NCBI GenBank assembly: GCA_012034075.1
Contig: JAAURD010000003.1
Coordinates: 1 to 60,204, forward strand
Length of the DNA: 60,204 nt
Origin: Chloroflexaceae bacterium
Lineage (GTDB): Bacteria > Chloroflexota > Chloroflexia > Chloroflexales > Chloroflexaceae
Direction of reading: 5' to 3'
Shown: positions 8,439-17,300 of the stretch, one piece after another
Numbering within the stretch: the first letter of the stretch is position 1
Layout: each line of letters starts with the position of its first letter
Notes under the pieces: model-generated
What the model was told of the DNA's origin: nothing
Databases searched by the model: none
The model's input: only the letters and a program-made list of their open reading frames with translations
Made by a program: the position numbers and the translations under genes

Positions 8439-10019
8439 ATGGATTTTACGATCCCCTGGCATGCCATCGGCATTCGTGCAATCATCTTTTTTGTGGTTGT
8501 GCTGATTGGCCTAGCCCTGATTGTTCTCCCTCTGCCCTTTGCAATCATTCTGGTGGGTGGCACGATTCTGTTGCTGTTAGCGCTGATTGATCCTATATGG
8601 GCATTGTATGCAGCTGTGCTTTCGGTGCCCATTCAGGACCTGATATTGCTGCCGGGTGAGATCAGCATCACGCAGGCGATGCTGGGGCTGGTAGCCGTGA
8701 CCTGGAGCTTGCATGTGCTCGCTTTTAAAGAGCATCGAGTGCGTGCTGGTCGGGTTTTGCCGGCGTTGCTGGTGTTTGTCTGGGTTTTGCTCCTTTCTTC
8801 CACGTTCACGGATTATAGCGCTACCGAATCTTTGAAAGAGACGGTTCGTTGGATATCGGTGCTGCTGATCTATCTCGTGGCGCTGAATGTAGTCATTCCG
8901 CTGCAACGTTCCGCCATTGGCATGGCAGCAGACCTGAGACAGTCGTGGCGTGCGGTTGGTCTGATACTGTGTCTGTTGCTTGCGCCAGCAGTGAATGCGG
9001 TGATTGGTCTGCGTCAGTTCTGGTATGCCGATGGCCCACCTTCATTTGCAATTGCAGGTGGGCGCTTTGTGCGGGCCTATGGCACGATTGGTCAGCCCAA
9101 CTCGTTTGCTGGCTATATGAATATGGCATGGCCGCTAGCATTTGCAATAACAATTGGCATCCTCTGGGCCTGCTGGCACTGGTTGCAGGCACGTGGCAGC
9201 AGACGCATTGATCTTCAGATGTGGTCGTTACTTATTTCACCGTTACCGTTCCTTTTGCTATCAATTGTGGTCATGTCGGGCTTGCTGCTGGCGGCATTGC
9301 TGGCGAGTTATTCGCGTGGCGGCTGGATCGGTGCGATAAGTGGCCTGGTGGGGATAATCGCAGCGTTTGGTTTGATTGCCGGTCGTTCGATGCGCCAGCG
9401 TTTGTTGGCGGGTATGAGTGCTGCGCTGGTGGCGGTGCTACTGGCGTTCGTTGTGGGGAGTGCCGGGTTGTTGCCCAACGCATTGACCGAGCGCTTTCAG
9501 AGCATTACCGATAATCTGCGTTTGTTTGATGTACGCACGGTTCAGGTGAAGCCGGAAAACTTTGCGGTGGTTGAGCGGATGGCACAGATGCAGTCGGCGT
9601 GGGTCATGTTTCTGGAGCATCCGTTGCTGGGGGTGGGACCGGGGAATTACACGCTGGCCTATGAAGGACGCGCTGGTGTGGGTATTTTGCCATACTCCTT
9701 TCATCCATGGTATGCTTCGCGGGGCCATGCGCATAACTACTATTTGCATATTGCGACCGAGGCCGGGGTGCTGGGCTTGCTGGCGTATCTGCTGCTGCTG
9801 GGTTTGCTGATTGCTCAGGCATATGCTACGCTATTACGGGTACACGGTTGGTTCTGGCAGAGTGTTGCTATTGGCAGCTGTGGTATGATAGCCAGTGTCG
9901 CTGGACATAATCTGCTAGAGCATTTGCATGTTCTCAATATGGGCGTCCAGCTGGGCGCTGCCTGGGGCTTGCTGGCAGCGATGGAGACATTAACAACGAT
10001 GGAACAAGATAACGGATAA
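8439..10019 (+). CDS. O-antigen ligase / polysaccharide polymerase family membrane protein
   Basis: 526 residues with about 12 hydrophobic segments and a large loop near residues 360-430 containing HPLLGVGPGNY and GHAHNYYLHIATEAGVLG. That loop is the signature of the WaaL/Wzy (O-antigen ligase) superfamily, which transfers or polymerises lipid-linked glycans on the outer membrane face. The ATG is 36 bases after the UXS stop in the same frame and has no clear ribosome site, so the start is tentative and may depend on coupling. Ligase versus polymerase cannot be told from sequence; in a Chloroflexota cell without known LPS a polymerase or glycoprotein-glycan ligase role is plausible. Confidence 0.85.
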   Translation: MDFTIPWHAIGIRAIIFFVVVLIGLALIVLPLPFAIILVGGTILLLLALIDPIWALYAAVLSVPIQDLILLPGEISITQAMLGLVAVTWSLHVLAFKEHRVRAGRVLPALLVFVWVLLLSSTFTDYSATESLKETVRWISVLLIYLVALNVVIPLQRSAIGMAADLRQSWRAVGLILCLLLAPAVNAVIGLRQFWYADGPPSFAIAGGRFVRAYGTIGQPNSFAGYMNMAWPLAFAITIGILWACWHWLQARGSRRIDLQMWSLLISPLPFLLLSIVVMSGLLLAALLASYSRGGWIGAISGLVGIIAAFGLIAGRSMRQRLLAGMSAALVAVLLAFVVGSAGLLPNALTERFQSITDNLRLFDVRTVQVKPENFAVVERMAQMQSAWVMFLEHPLLGVGPGNYTLAYEGRAGVGILPYSFHPWYASRGHAHNYYLHIATEAGVLGLLAYLLLLGLLIAQAYATLLRVHGWFWQSVAIGSCGMIASVAGHNLLEHLHVLNMGVQLGAAWGLLAAMETLTTMEQDNG

Positions 10020-10029
10020 CAGAAAAAAG

Positions 10030-11121
10030 ATGGATCAGTCACATCCTATAGCACCAGAGCATGCCGACAACCTGATTAACGAGCCAGATCAACGCAACGA
10101 TGAGACGATTGATCAGGAGCATATTGAACGAGAGGGGTTTTCGCTCTGGGAGCGGCTGCGTAACCCGAGGACGTTGATTTCGTTCGGAATTGCCCTGGCA
10201 ATTGTCGTTTTTGTGTTTCGCGGTCTCAATATTAACCCCGAGCAGACCTGGGAACATATCCAGAATGCGAACCTGTGGTGGTTGCTGGTTGGTTTTCTGG
10301 TGTTCTATTGTACGTTTCCGTTGCGTGCAATACGTTGGCGCATATTGCTGGTGAATGCGCATGTGCCGGTGTATGCGGGGCGGAAAACCTGGTCGTCGCT
10401 GCCGGCCCTGATAGAATATATCTATTTGTCGTGGTTTGCGAATTGTATTGTGCCGGCGAAGCTGGGTGATGCCTATCGGGGCTATTTGCTCAAGCACAAT
10501 GGTCAGGTCTCGTTTTCATCGACGTTTGGAACGATTTTTGCCGAGCGGTTGCTCGATATGCTGGGGCTGTTTGGCATTCTGGTGCTCTCGGCGGCAATCA
10601 CGTTTGGGGATCATTTGCCGGATGGGACGCAGATTGTGTTTGGCTTTGGGGCGTTACTGGTGGTGATGATTATTGCTGGCCTGACCAGTATGCGCCTGTT
10701 TAGCCCGTTGATTCACAAGATGATACCCATGCGCTTACATGGCATGTATGAGCGCTTTGAACAGGCCGCACTGCGGTCATTTCGGCCGGTGATTTTGCCT
10801 CAGTTGATCTTCTTTACCACACTTGTCTGGTTGCTTGAGGGATTTCGATTGTTTTTTGTAATCAAGGCGCTTGAGGCGGAGGGGTTGTCGTTGCCGTTGT
10901 CGGCGATTATTTTTGTGGCACTGGCATCCTCATTGCTAACGGCGTTGCCGATTACGCCGGCGGGTCTGGGGGTGGTTGAAGGTACGATTACGGTAGTGCT
11001 GGCGTTTTTTGCGGTACCAACTGATCTGGGGGTTGCGGTGACCCTGCTGGATCGGTTGATTAATTTCTGGAGTATAGTAGTCTTTGGGTTTGTGGTGTAT
11101 CTGTTTAGTAAACGTAGATGA
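10030..11121 (+). CDS. Lysylphosphatidylglycerol synthase-type (UPF0104) transmembrane protein
   Basis: 363 residues. After a charged 60-residue N-terminus come about eight membrane segments with family features: FPLRAIRWRILL, CIVPAKLGDAYRGYLL and ITPAGLGVVEGT. This is the flippase-like domain of MprF without its aminoacyltransferase domain. Homologues in polysaccharide and glycolipid clusters are thought to move or bind lipids. The ATG is 10 bases after the ligase stop, indicating one transcript. A role in lipid-linked glycan handling is inferred from position only. Confidence 0.85.
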   Translation: MDQSHPIAPEHADNLINEPDQRNDETIDQEHIEREGFSLWERLRNPRTLISFGIALAIVVFVFRGLNINPEQTWEHIQNANLWWLLVGFLVFYCTFPLRAIRWRILLVNAHVPVYAGRKTWSSLPALIEYIYLSWFANCIVPAKLGDAYRGYLLKHNGQVSFSSTFGTIFAERLLDMLGLFGILVLSAAITFGDHLPDGTQIVFGFGALLVVMIIAGLTSMRLFSPLIHKMIPMRLHGMYERFEQAALRSFRPVILPQLIFFTTLVWLLEGFRLFFVIKALEAEGLSLPLSAIIFVALASSLLTALPITPAGLGVVEGTITVVLAFFAVPTDLGVAVTLLDRLINFWSIVVFGFVVYLFSKRR

Positions 11122-11131
11122 GCAATCCTGT

Positions 11132-12286
11132 ATGATTGTTGGGGTGGATTACACTGCTGCAGCGTGGCAAGGTGCTGGTATTGGTCGGCTAACACGTGAA
11201 CTGATACGTTCTGTTGTGGAGTTGGATAGGTCGATAACATATCGGCTTTTTTTTGCTGCAGGAGGATTGCCAAAAAATAGCCCATACTTGCATGATTTGC
11301 GCCAGATGTGCGAACAATTTCCACATGTTTGTGCATTTCCGCTGCCCTTCTCGCCGCGTGTGCTCACCATTATCTGGCAGCGATTGCGACTGCGGTTGCT
11401 GGTGGAGCATCTGGTTGGAAGGATTGATGTGGTGCATGCACCTGATTTTGTGTTGCCGCCTACTCGTGCTCATACAATATTGACCGTCCACGATCTAACA
11501 TTTTTACGCCACCCTGAGTGCTTTGAGCCGTCATTACAGCATTATCTTGTGGAAGTCGTTCCACGTTCACTGGATCGTGCTGATACCATTCTGGCGGATT
11601 CGCAGGCTACTGCGGTAGATTTGACTTCTTTTCTCGGTATTCATCCACAAAGAATACAGGTCATCTATCCGGGGGTTTCGGAGCAGTTTCGGCCGCTGCC
11701 AGCAGAGCAGACGGAAGCCGTGCGAAAGCGCCTTGGTCTGCCCAACTATTTTTTATTGTTTGTAGGTACACTTGAGCCACGGAAAAATCTTGTTCGGTTG
11801 CTGGAGGCGTATCATTGTTTGCTCAATGAGGCCTCTCTTTCGCCATTACCAGATCTGGTTATTGCTGGGCGGCGAGGCTGGCTGTATGAAGGAATCTTTG
11901 ATGCGGTAGATCGCTTAGGGCTGAGATCACGGGTGCTTTTTCTGGATTTTGTGGCAGATGGGGATTTGCCGGCACTGTATAATCTTGCACGAGTTTTTGT
12001 GTATCCTTCGTTGTATGAGGGGTTTGGGTTGCCAGTGATTGAGGCGATGGCGTGTGGAACGGCGGTTGTAACGGCGAATGTTGCGAGTTTGCCGGAAGCG
12101 GCGGGTGAGGCGGCGATCCTGGTTAATCCAGAAAATATAGGCTCTATTATGGATGGTATCTTGGAAGCACTGACCCAATCTGAACATTTGGCGTCTATAG
12201 GAAAAGATCACGTATGTAGATTTAATTGGGGTACATCAGCGCAAAGATTACTTACGTGTTATCGGCAGGTGGCTGGTTATGGATAG
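11132..12286 (+). CDS. Family 4 glycosyltransferase
   Basis: 384 residues with the GT-B fold and GT4 markers: FVGTLEPRKNLVRLLEAY at the start of the C-terminal domain, and VYPSLYEGFGLPVIEAMACGTAVV with the donor-binding E-x7-E. GT4 enzymes retain anomeric configuration and use nucleotide-sugar donors; this subgroup often includes mannosyl- or rhamnosyltransferases. The frame extends back to 11084, but MIVGVDYTAAAWQGAGIGRL at 11132 is the normal N-terminus and begins after the upstream stop. It belongs to the polysaccharide block. Confidence 0.9.
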   Translation: MIVGVDYTAAAWQGAGIGRLTRELIRSVVELDRSITYRLFFAAGGLPKNSPYLHDLRQMCEQFPHVCAFPLPFSPRVLTIIWQRLRLRLLVEHLVGRIDVVHAPDFVLPPTRAHTILTVHDLTFLRHPECFEPSLQHYLVEVVPRSLDRADTILADSQATAVDLTSFLGIHPQRIQVIYPGVSEQFRPLPAEQTEAVRKRLGLPNYFLLFVGTLEPRKNLVRLLEAYHCLLNEASLSPLPDLVIAGRRGWLYEGIFDAVDRLGLRSRVLFLDFVADGDLPALYNLARVFVYPSLYEGFGLPVIEAMACGTAVVTANVASLPEAAGEAAILVNPENIGSIMDGILEALTQSEHLASIGKDHVCRFNWGTSAQRLLTCYRQVAGYG

Positions 12287-12301
12287 AAAGGGTATGCTCT
12301 T

Positions 12302-12948
12302 ATGATTACAGAAGAGAGCGGGCTGCACGCTGAGACTGCCGGGACGGAGCGTTTGGATGTGTGGGATTATGCTCTGGCGCGGTTGATATCACAGATTTTC
12401 CATCCGATGGTGTTAAGTGTGGTCAGTCTCTGTATTGCAGTGGCTTTTGCGGCAATTGATACCTGGGAGCAGCGGATCGGATGGTTTTTTTGTGCATGGT
12501 TATGCAGATTGTACCGGCAATTCTCTTTTTTGTGATACGATTGCGCCAGGGAGCCTATAGTGATGAAGATGTTTCGGTGCGGCATGAGCGCAATGAGCTG
12601 TATCTGGTGAGCCTGGTGACGATTACACTGGGTACTTTAATGCTACTTTTCCTAAATGCACCAATAGCACTGATTGCTCTGCATGTGGGGGTTTGGGTAA
12701 TCAGTTTGCTCTGCTGGATCATCAATGTGTTCTGGAAGATTAGCGTTCATGCGACCACTGCATCTTCAACAGCGACGATTGCGTTTTTTCTGTCGCCGGT
12801 ACTGGGGCTTATACTAGGTATTGGCGCTGTTCTGGTCGGCTGGTCACGGGTGCGAACGGGTAATCATACACCGTTGCAAGTACTGGCAGGGCTTGTCCTG
12901 GCAATTGTTGGTATATCCGCAACATTTGCAGTATTCGGCTTGATTTGA
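12302..12948 (+). CDS. PAP2-like membrane phosphatase, frameshifted at a T7 tract
   Basis: The first reading frame (12302-12535) gives residues 1 to about 61. It runs into a seven-T tract at 12485-12491, after which the homologous continuation lies in the next frame (12481-12948). Adding one T gives one product of about 215 residues with five or six membrane segments. The second part shows VHATTAS and SRVRTGNHTPLQVLAG, corresponding to the Ser/His and Arg/His motifs of PAP2 phosphatases. It closes the polysaccharide block, where PAP2 proteins can dephosphorylate undecaprenyl pyrophosphate or lipid phosphates. The shift is most simply a homopolymer sequencing error; phase variation at the T-tract is the alternative. 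Confidence 0.7.
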
Positions 12949-13384
12949 TTCTGTTGGCATAATAGAGCCAGATAGGTTCTTATAGAGCTGGTTTTTGTAT
13001 TTTGTGGGATGGGCGCAGTGAGTAAGGTGATCTCTTATGTCACCCTCATGTGCCATCCCACATTTGCTTCGGCAGTTCTGGTATTGATGATGAGTTTGCG
13101 GCGTTGAGAAGGGGTATATACCGTTTTAGCTTGCAAGGGTGTTGCATTATGTCAATATCATATGGTGTTTCTTCTATGGGAGTGTGTGGTATAGGCTAGT
13201 TTGTTCTGTTTCTGTGTTCAGATAGTAGCATTCTCTGTTGTTGCTGAGGGACTGCCGGCGCAGATGGTTGTGAGATCATAACGTAGAATGGTCACACCTC
13301 ATCACACATTGAGGGCCATGGCTGTTAGTATGGAAACAATACAGAAAAGATGTTAATGATACCCGTATTGTTTTATCTGGGTTC
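12949..13384. other. 436-base gap with one large hairpin
   Basis: No gene is supported here. The notable structure is TGTGGGATGG (13003-13012) pairing with CCATCCCACA (13053-13062), enclosing a smaller GGTGA/TCACC stem. It follows the polysaccharide block and could end its transcript, though the loop is too large for a classic intrinsic terminator. The rest shows nothing recognisable. Confidence 0.45.
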
Positions 13385-13795
13385 ATGGGAGATGCAGCCG
13401 TGTGGTACATTCATATTATGGATAATGACCCGACTGCAGCGCTGGTTACGCAACGGGGTTTGCAGTTTTTGTTGAACGCTGAGGTTCAGGTTGATATGAC
13501 GACTTCGCCGGGTGCGGCGCTGCAACGGTGTAGTGGTGGTGAGGTTGATCTTTTGATCATCGATCCAGGGACGGAGAGTCAGGCGGCGGTGTCGATTGTT
13601 CGACATTTTCGGGTGAATCGGCCGCAGGTGACGATTGTTATTTTGACGGCGTATGATTCGCCGCGCTTGCGTGAACAGATGCGGGGGTTGGGGGTGCAGT
13701 ATTATCTGGCGAAGCCGATAGGGTTGTGTGAGTTGGAGCAGATGGTGCGCGGGATTCTCGGGTTGCCGCGGGTGAAGCAGTTAGGTCAGCGGTGA
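13385..13795 (+). CDS. Stand-alone response regulator receiver domain
   Basis: 136 residues forming one receiver domain: acidic pair near Asp13/Asp15, predicted phospho-acceptor Asp60 (LLIIDPG), LTAYDS with the conserved Thr, and Lys110 (YLAKP). There is no output domain, so it would act by protein contact like CheY or Spo0F types. No kinase is adjacent. The start is uncertain: the ATG at 13385 lacks a clear ribosome site, and the GTG six codons later is possible. Confidence 0.8.
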   Translation: MGDAAVWYIHIMDNDPTAALVTQRGLQFLLNAEVQVDMTTSPGAALQRCSGGEVDLLIIDPGTESQAAVSIVRHFRVNRPQVTIVILTAYDSPRLREQMRGLGVQYYLAKPIGLCELEQMVRGILGLPRVKQLGQR

Positions 13796-13828
13796 TGGAC
13801 AATGAACAATGGACCTTTTCTTCCTTTA

Positions 13829-14115
13829 CCTGTGCGTCTCTGCGTTAAACTGTGCTACCCGTTACCTTGCTTTTTGCGAACGATGTATGCACAAATATGT
13901 AATCAATAAAGAGAAAGAGAGATCTTCTTGAGCCCGTGTAAACATGACGCTTGTGAAGGCCCAAAGGTGCAAGTTTTTGACCGATTGGTCATCACCGCAT
14001 CACTCCGTGCCTCTATGTCTCCGTGGTGAACCTGCATGCCTCTCCATGGCTCCGCGGTGATATTACTGGTGGTGCATCCCCCTGCATACACGCTTTGCGC
14101 CTTTGTGTGCGGTAA
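13829..14115 (+). repeat. Four degenerate copies of a CTCTGCGTCTCYGCGGTGA-type motif
   Basis: Copies are near 13829-13850 (CCTGTGCGTCTCTGCGTTAA), 14003-14031 (CCTCTATGTCTCCGTGGTGA), 14035-14060 (CCTCTCCATGGCTCCGCGG) and 14092-14115 (TTTGCGCCTTTGTGTGCGG). They are spaced irregularly in the non-coding gap before the cyclase gene. From memory, similar strings occur in intergenic regions of many unrelated bacteria; function unknown. Confidence 0.45.
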
Positions 14116-14232
14116 GAGACGGTATGCGACACATTGCGACAATATGTAGCACCTTTTGCCCGAATCTCGGTCTCCTGGTTCAATGTGACGGTCAGCGGGT
14201 AACACTCCGCTTGTAGCGTTTCCGGTTCAGCG

Positions 14233-14262
14233 TTGCTCTGCAAGGTGGCACTGTGCTACAAT
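14233..14262 (+). promoter_or_regulatory. Predicted promoter of the dual-cyclase gene
   Basis: TTGCTC (14233-14238), 18-base spacer, then TACAAT (14257-14262) preceded by TGC, giving an extended -10. It lies about 100 bases upstream of the ATG at 14363. Confidence 0.5.
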
Positions 14263-14362
14263 AGAGACAGATTTCGCGAGAGACACAGCACCATCGTTGG
14301 CAGTCTGCCAACCACGGTGTTTTTTTGCCCTTCATACCACTGACTTGATAGGTTACGATCAT

Positions 14363-17300
14363 ATGAATACACCGACTATCGCAGTCGCGCCGGTAAGCTC
14401 CGATGTCCTTTCCCACCGAGGATGGATGGCCTATGTGCCACGCTATGTGGTCGATGATTTGATTGCGCATGGTGGTGAGATCGTGGTTGGTCGCGAACAA
14501 CGCTGGCAGGCGGTTGTCTTGTTTGCCGATATTGGTGGCTTTACGGCGATGAGTGAACGCCTGGGGCAGATTGGCAGAGAAGGGAGTGAAACGCTGACCA
14601 GTCTGCTCAATGCGTACTTTGGTCCGATGATCAACTTGATTGAAACCTATGGTGGGATAGTCAGCAAGTTCAGTGGCGATGGGTTAACCGCACTCTTCCC
14701 CTATGATATGAGCACGCAACCGACAACGATTGCCCAGACTATTGCCTGTAGTGTTGATATGCAGGCGGAGATGCCACGCTATGCCAATATGCCGACTCGA
14801 GCTGGCTCGTTTACGCTGACGATAGGCATTGGTCTGGCAATGGGCGATATGATGACAGCCATTGTGGGCGATCCCTCACTCCGGCTGGAGTATCTGGTGA
14901 TTGGTCAGGCATTGGATCGAGCGGTACGGGCTGAACAGTATGCGGATCATGGTGCTATTGTAATCCATCGTGATTTGCTGGTCGCGGCGCCTATCGAATA
15001 TGCCGTGCTGAACCAGTCTGATGATGTTCTGGCTGAGCAGTATGTGCGGATTACACGGTTGCTCCAGCCGGTTGGGCATAATCCACTGCCACCACTACCG
15101 GATGTGTTGCCCATGGCAGTGCGTGGTCGTCTGGAAGCGTTTTTGCATGCGGCGATTGCGTTGCGTTTGAGTAAAGCGCAACAGGCACTGATCAGTGAGC
15201 ATCGCAAGGTGACGGTGCTCTTTGTGCAGTTTCGCGATTTTGATTATGAGCGTGACCCGCACGCATTGGAGCGGCTGCAGGCCTATGTTATGGAAATTTT
15301 CTGGCTGATTGGGCGCTATGATGGCTATGTACGCCAGATTGATATGGGCGATAAGGGCAGTAAATATATTGTGGTCTTTGGTGCGCCGGTGACCCATGAG
15401 AACGATGTGGAACGCGCACTCCACTGTGCGTTGGAACTCCGCCAGGTACAACATATACCTACCTGTATTGGCATGACGACTGGTTTTGTCTACTGTGGCA
15501 TGATTGGCTCAAGCACGCGTCAGGAATATACCCTGGTTGGTGATACGGTGAATCTGGCGGCACGGCTAATGCAAGCGGCGGATGCTGGACAAATTCTGGT
15601 AAGTCAGACGACACGTCAGGAATCGCCAGCAGGGTTCCGTTGGCAGGCACACCTTCCGTTGCGAGTCAAAGGCAAAATCGCCCCTGTACCGGTCGCATTG
15701 TTGAGCGGGACGGAACAGCAGCATCGTTCGCGGCTGCATACGATGATAGCCAATGGACCGCTGGTGGGACGACAAACAGAGATGAAACAGGCAACCCGCT
15801 ACATCCAGCAGGTGCTGGCTGGCACGGGCCAGATTCTTGGTCTTACTGGTGATGCGGGCATCGGCAAATCACGCCTGGCAGCGGAAATCATGCATATGGG
15901 CGAGAGCTGTGGCATGCAGGTTGCCAGCGGTACATGCTATTCGTATGCGATGACGAGCGGCTATGTGGTGTGGCAGGAAGTACTGCGCGATCTGACGGGT
16001 CTGGATGCAGCCGGGAGTCGGGAAGATCAGGAACAGTATCTGCGACAACAGGTGAGTGTTTTGGGCGAGGGCGGGCAGCAGCGTTTGCCGCTGCTCAATG
16101 CGCTGTTTCATCTCAACATTGCTGATAGCGAACGCACGCGTAACCTTGACCCACGCCTGCGCAAAGCATCACTGGAGTCGCTGGTGACTGACTGGCTCTG
16201 TCAACGGGCACTTAGTGCGCCATTGATACTGGTATTGGAAGATTGCCAATGGATTGATCCGCTGTCGCATGACTTGTTGGAGACGGTGGCGCGGCATATG
16301 CAGCATCAGCCGATTCTGCTCATTGTCATTTATCGATCCGGGGGAGGCACAGCAGGCCGGTTACGTATTGCCAATCAAGCTCATTTTGTGGAGATGTCAC
16401 TGCACGAATTACATCGAACGGAGTCGATCCGTTTGATTCAACTCAAACTGATGCATGTTGCGCAAGCGCAACATGCCAACCCGCAGCTCCAGGCACTGGC
16501 ATTTGGCAGTCAGAACAACCATCATGTACCACGTCACCAGCATCGAGGAGCAGTCTCCACCCCTGATCTGTCAGATGCATGTATTGAGCAAATCTGTGAC
16601 CGTTCACAGGGCAACCCGCTCTATATTGATGCGATACTCAATTTGTTGCACAACCCGGAGCTTGACTTGACCGACCCGGATGTGATTGTGCAGATGGACC
16701 TGCCCGACAGCCTGCATAGCCTGATTATGAGCCGCATCGATCAACTGCCAGAAGGTCCAAAGATGACGCTGAAAGTGGCAAGTGTAGTGGGCCAGCGATT
16801 CTATGCGGATTGGCTCTGGCAGATATATCCACAGATGGGTCTCCCTGCCACAGTTTCTGAGCACTTGAGCTATCTTGCAGCATTAGAACTGATTGTCGAA
16901 AGAAGCACACAGACGGGATCAGAGTACCATTTTAAGCATATACTCACCCGTGAGGTTGCTTATAGCAGTCTCTCCGCAGCAACACGCACGATGCTCCACG
17001 AACAGATTGGGCAACTCATCGAACGCATCTACGCCGATCATCTCGATGCATGGCTCGATTTCCTCGCCTATCACTATAGCCAGAGCCAACATAGCGTGAA
17101 GCAAAAGCGCTATATACGACGGGCTGCTGCTGTTGCCCAGCAACAATATAACCACGAAAGTGCGATTGATTACTATCAGCGTCTCCTGCCACTGCTCCCC
17201 CCGGCCGAGCAGGCCGACGTCTTGCTCGAACTGGGCAGTATCTGGCAGCTCATAGGAACATGGGACCAGGCAGAGACCGCCTATCAACAGGCATTGGGAC

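Noticed and set aside
12481-12535. Programmed frameshift at the T7 tract in the PAP2-like gene
   Set aside because: Four other genes show the same type of single-base loss in other homopolymers, so a sequencing error is simpler; no stimulatory structure or Shine-Dalgarno-like site was seen.
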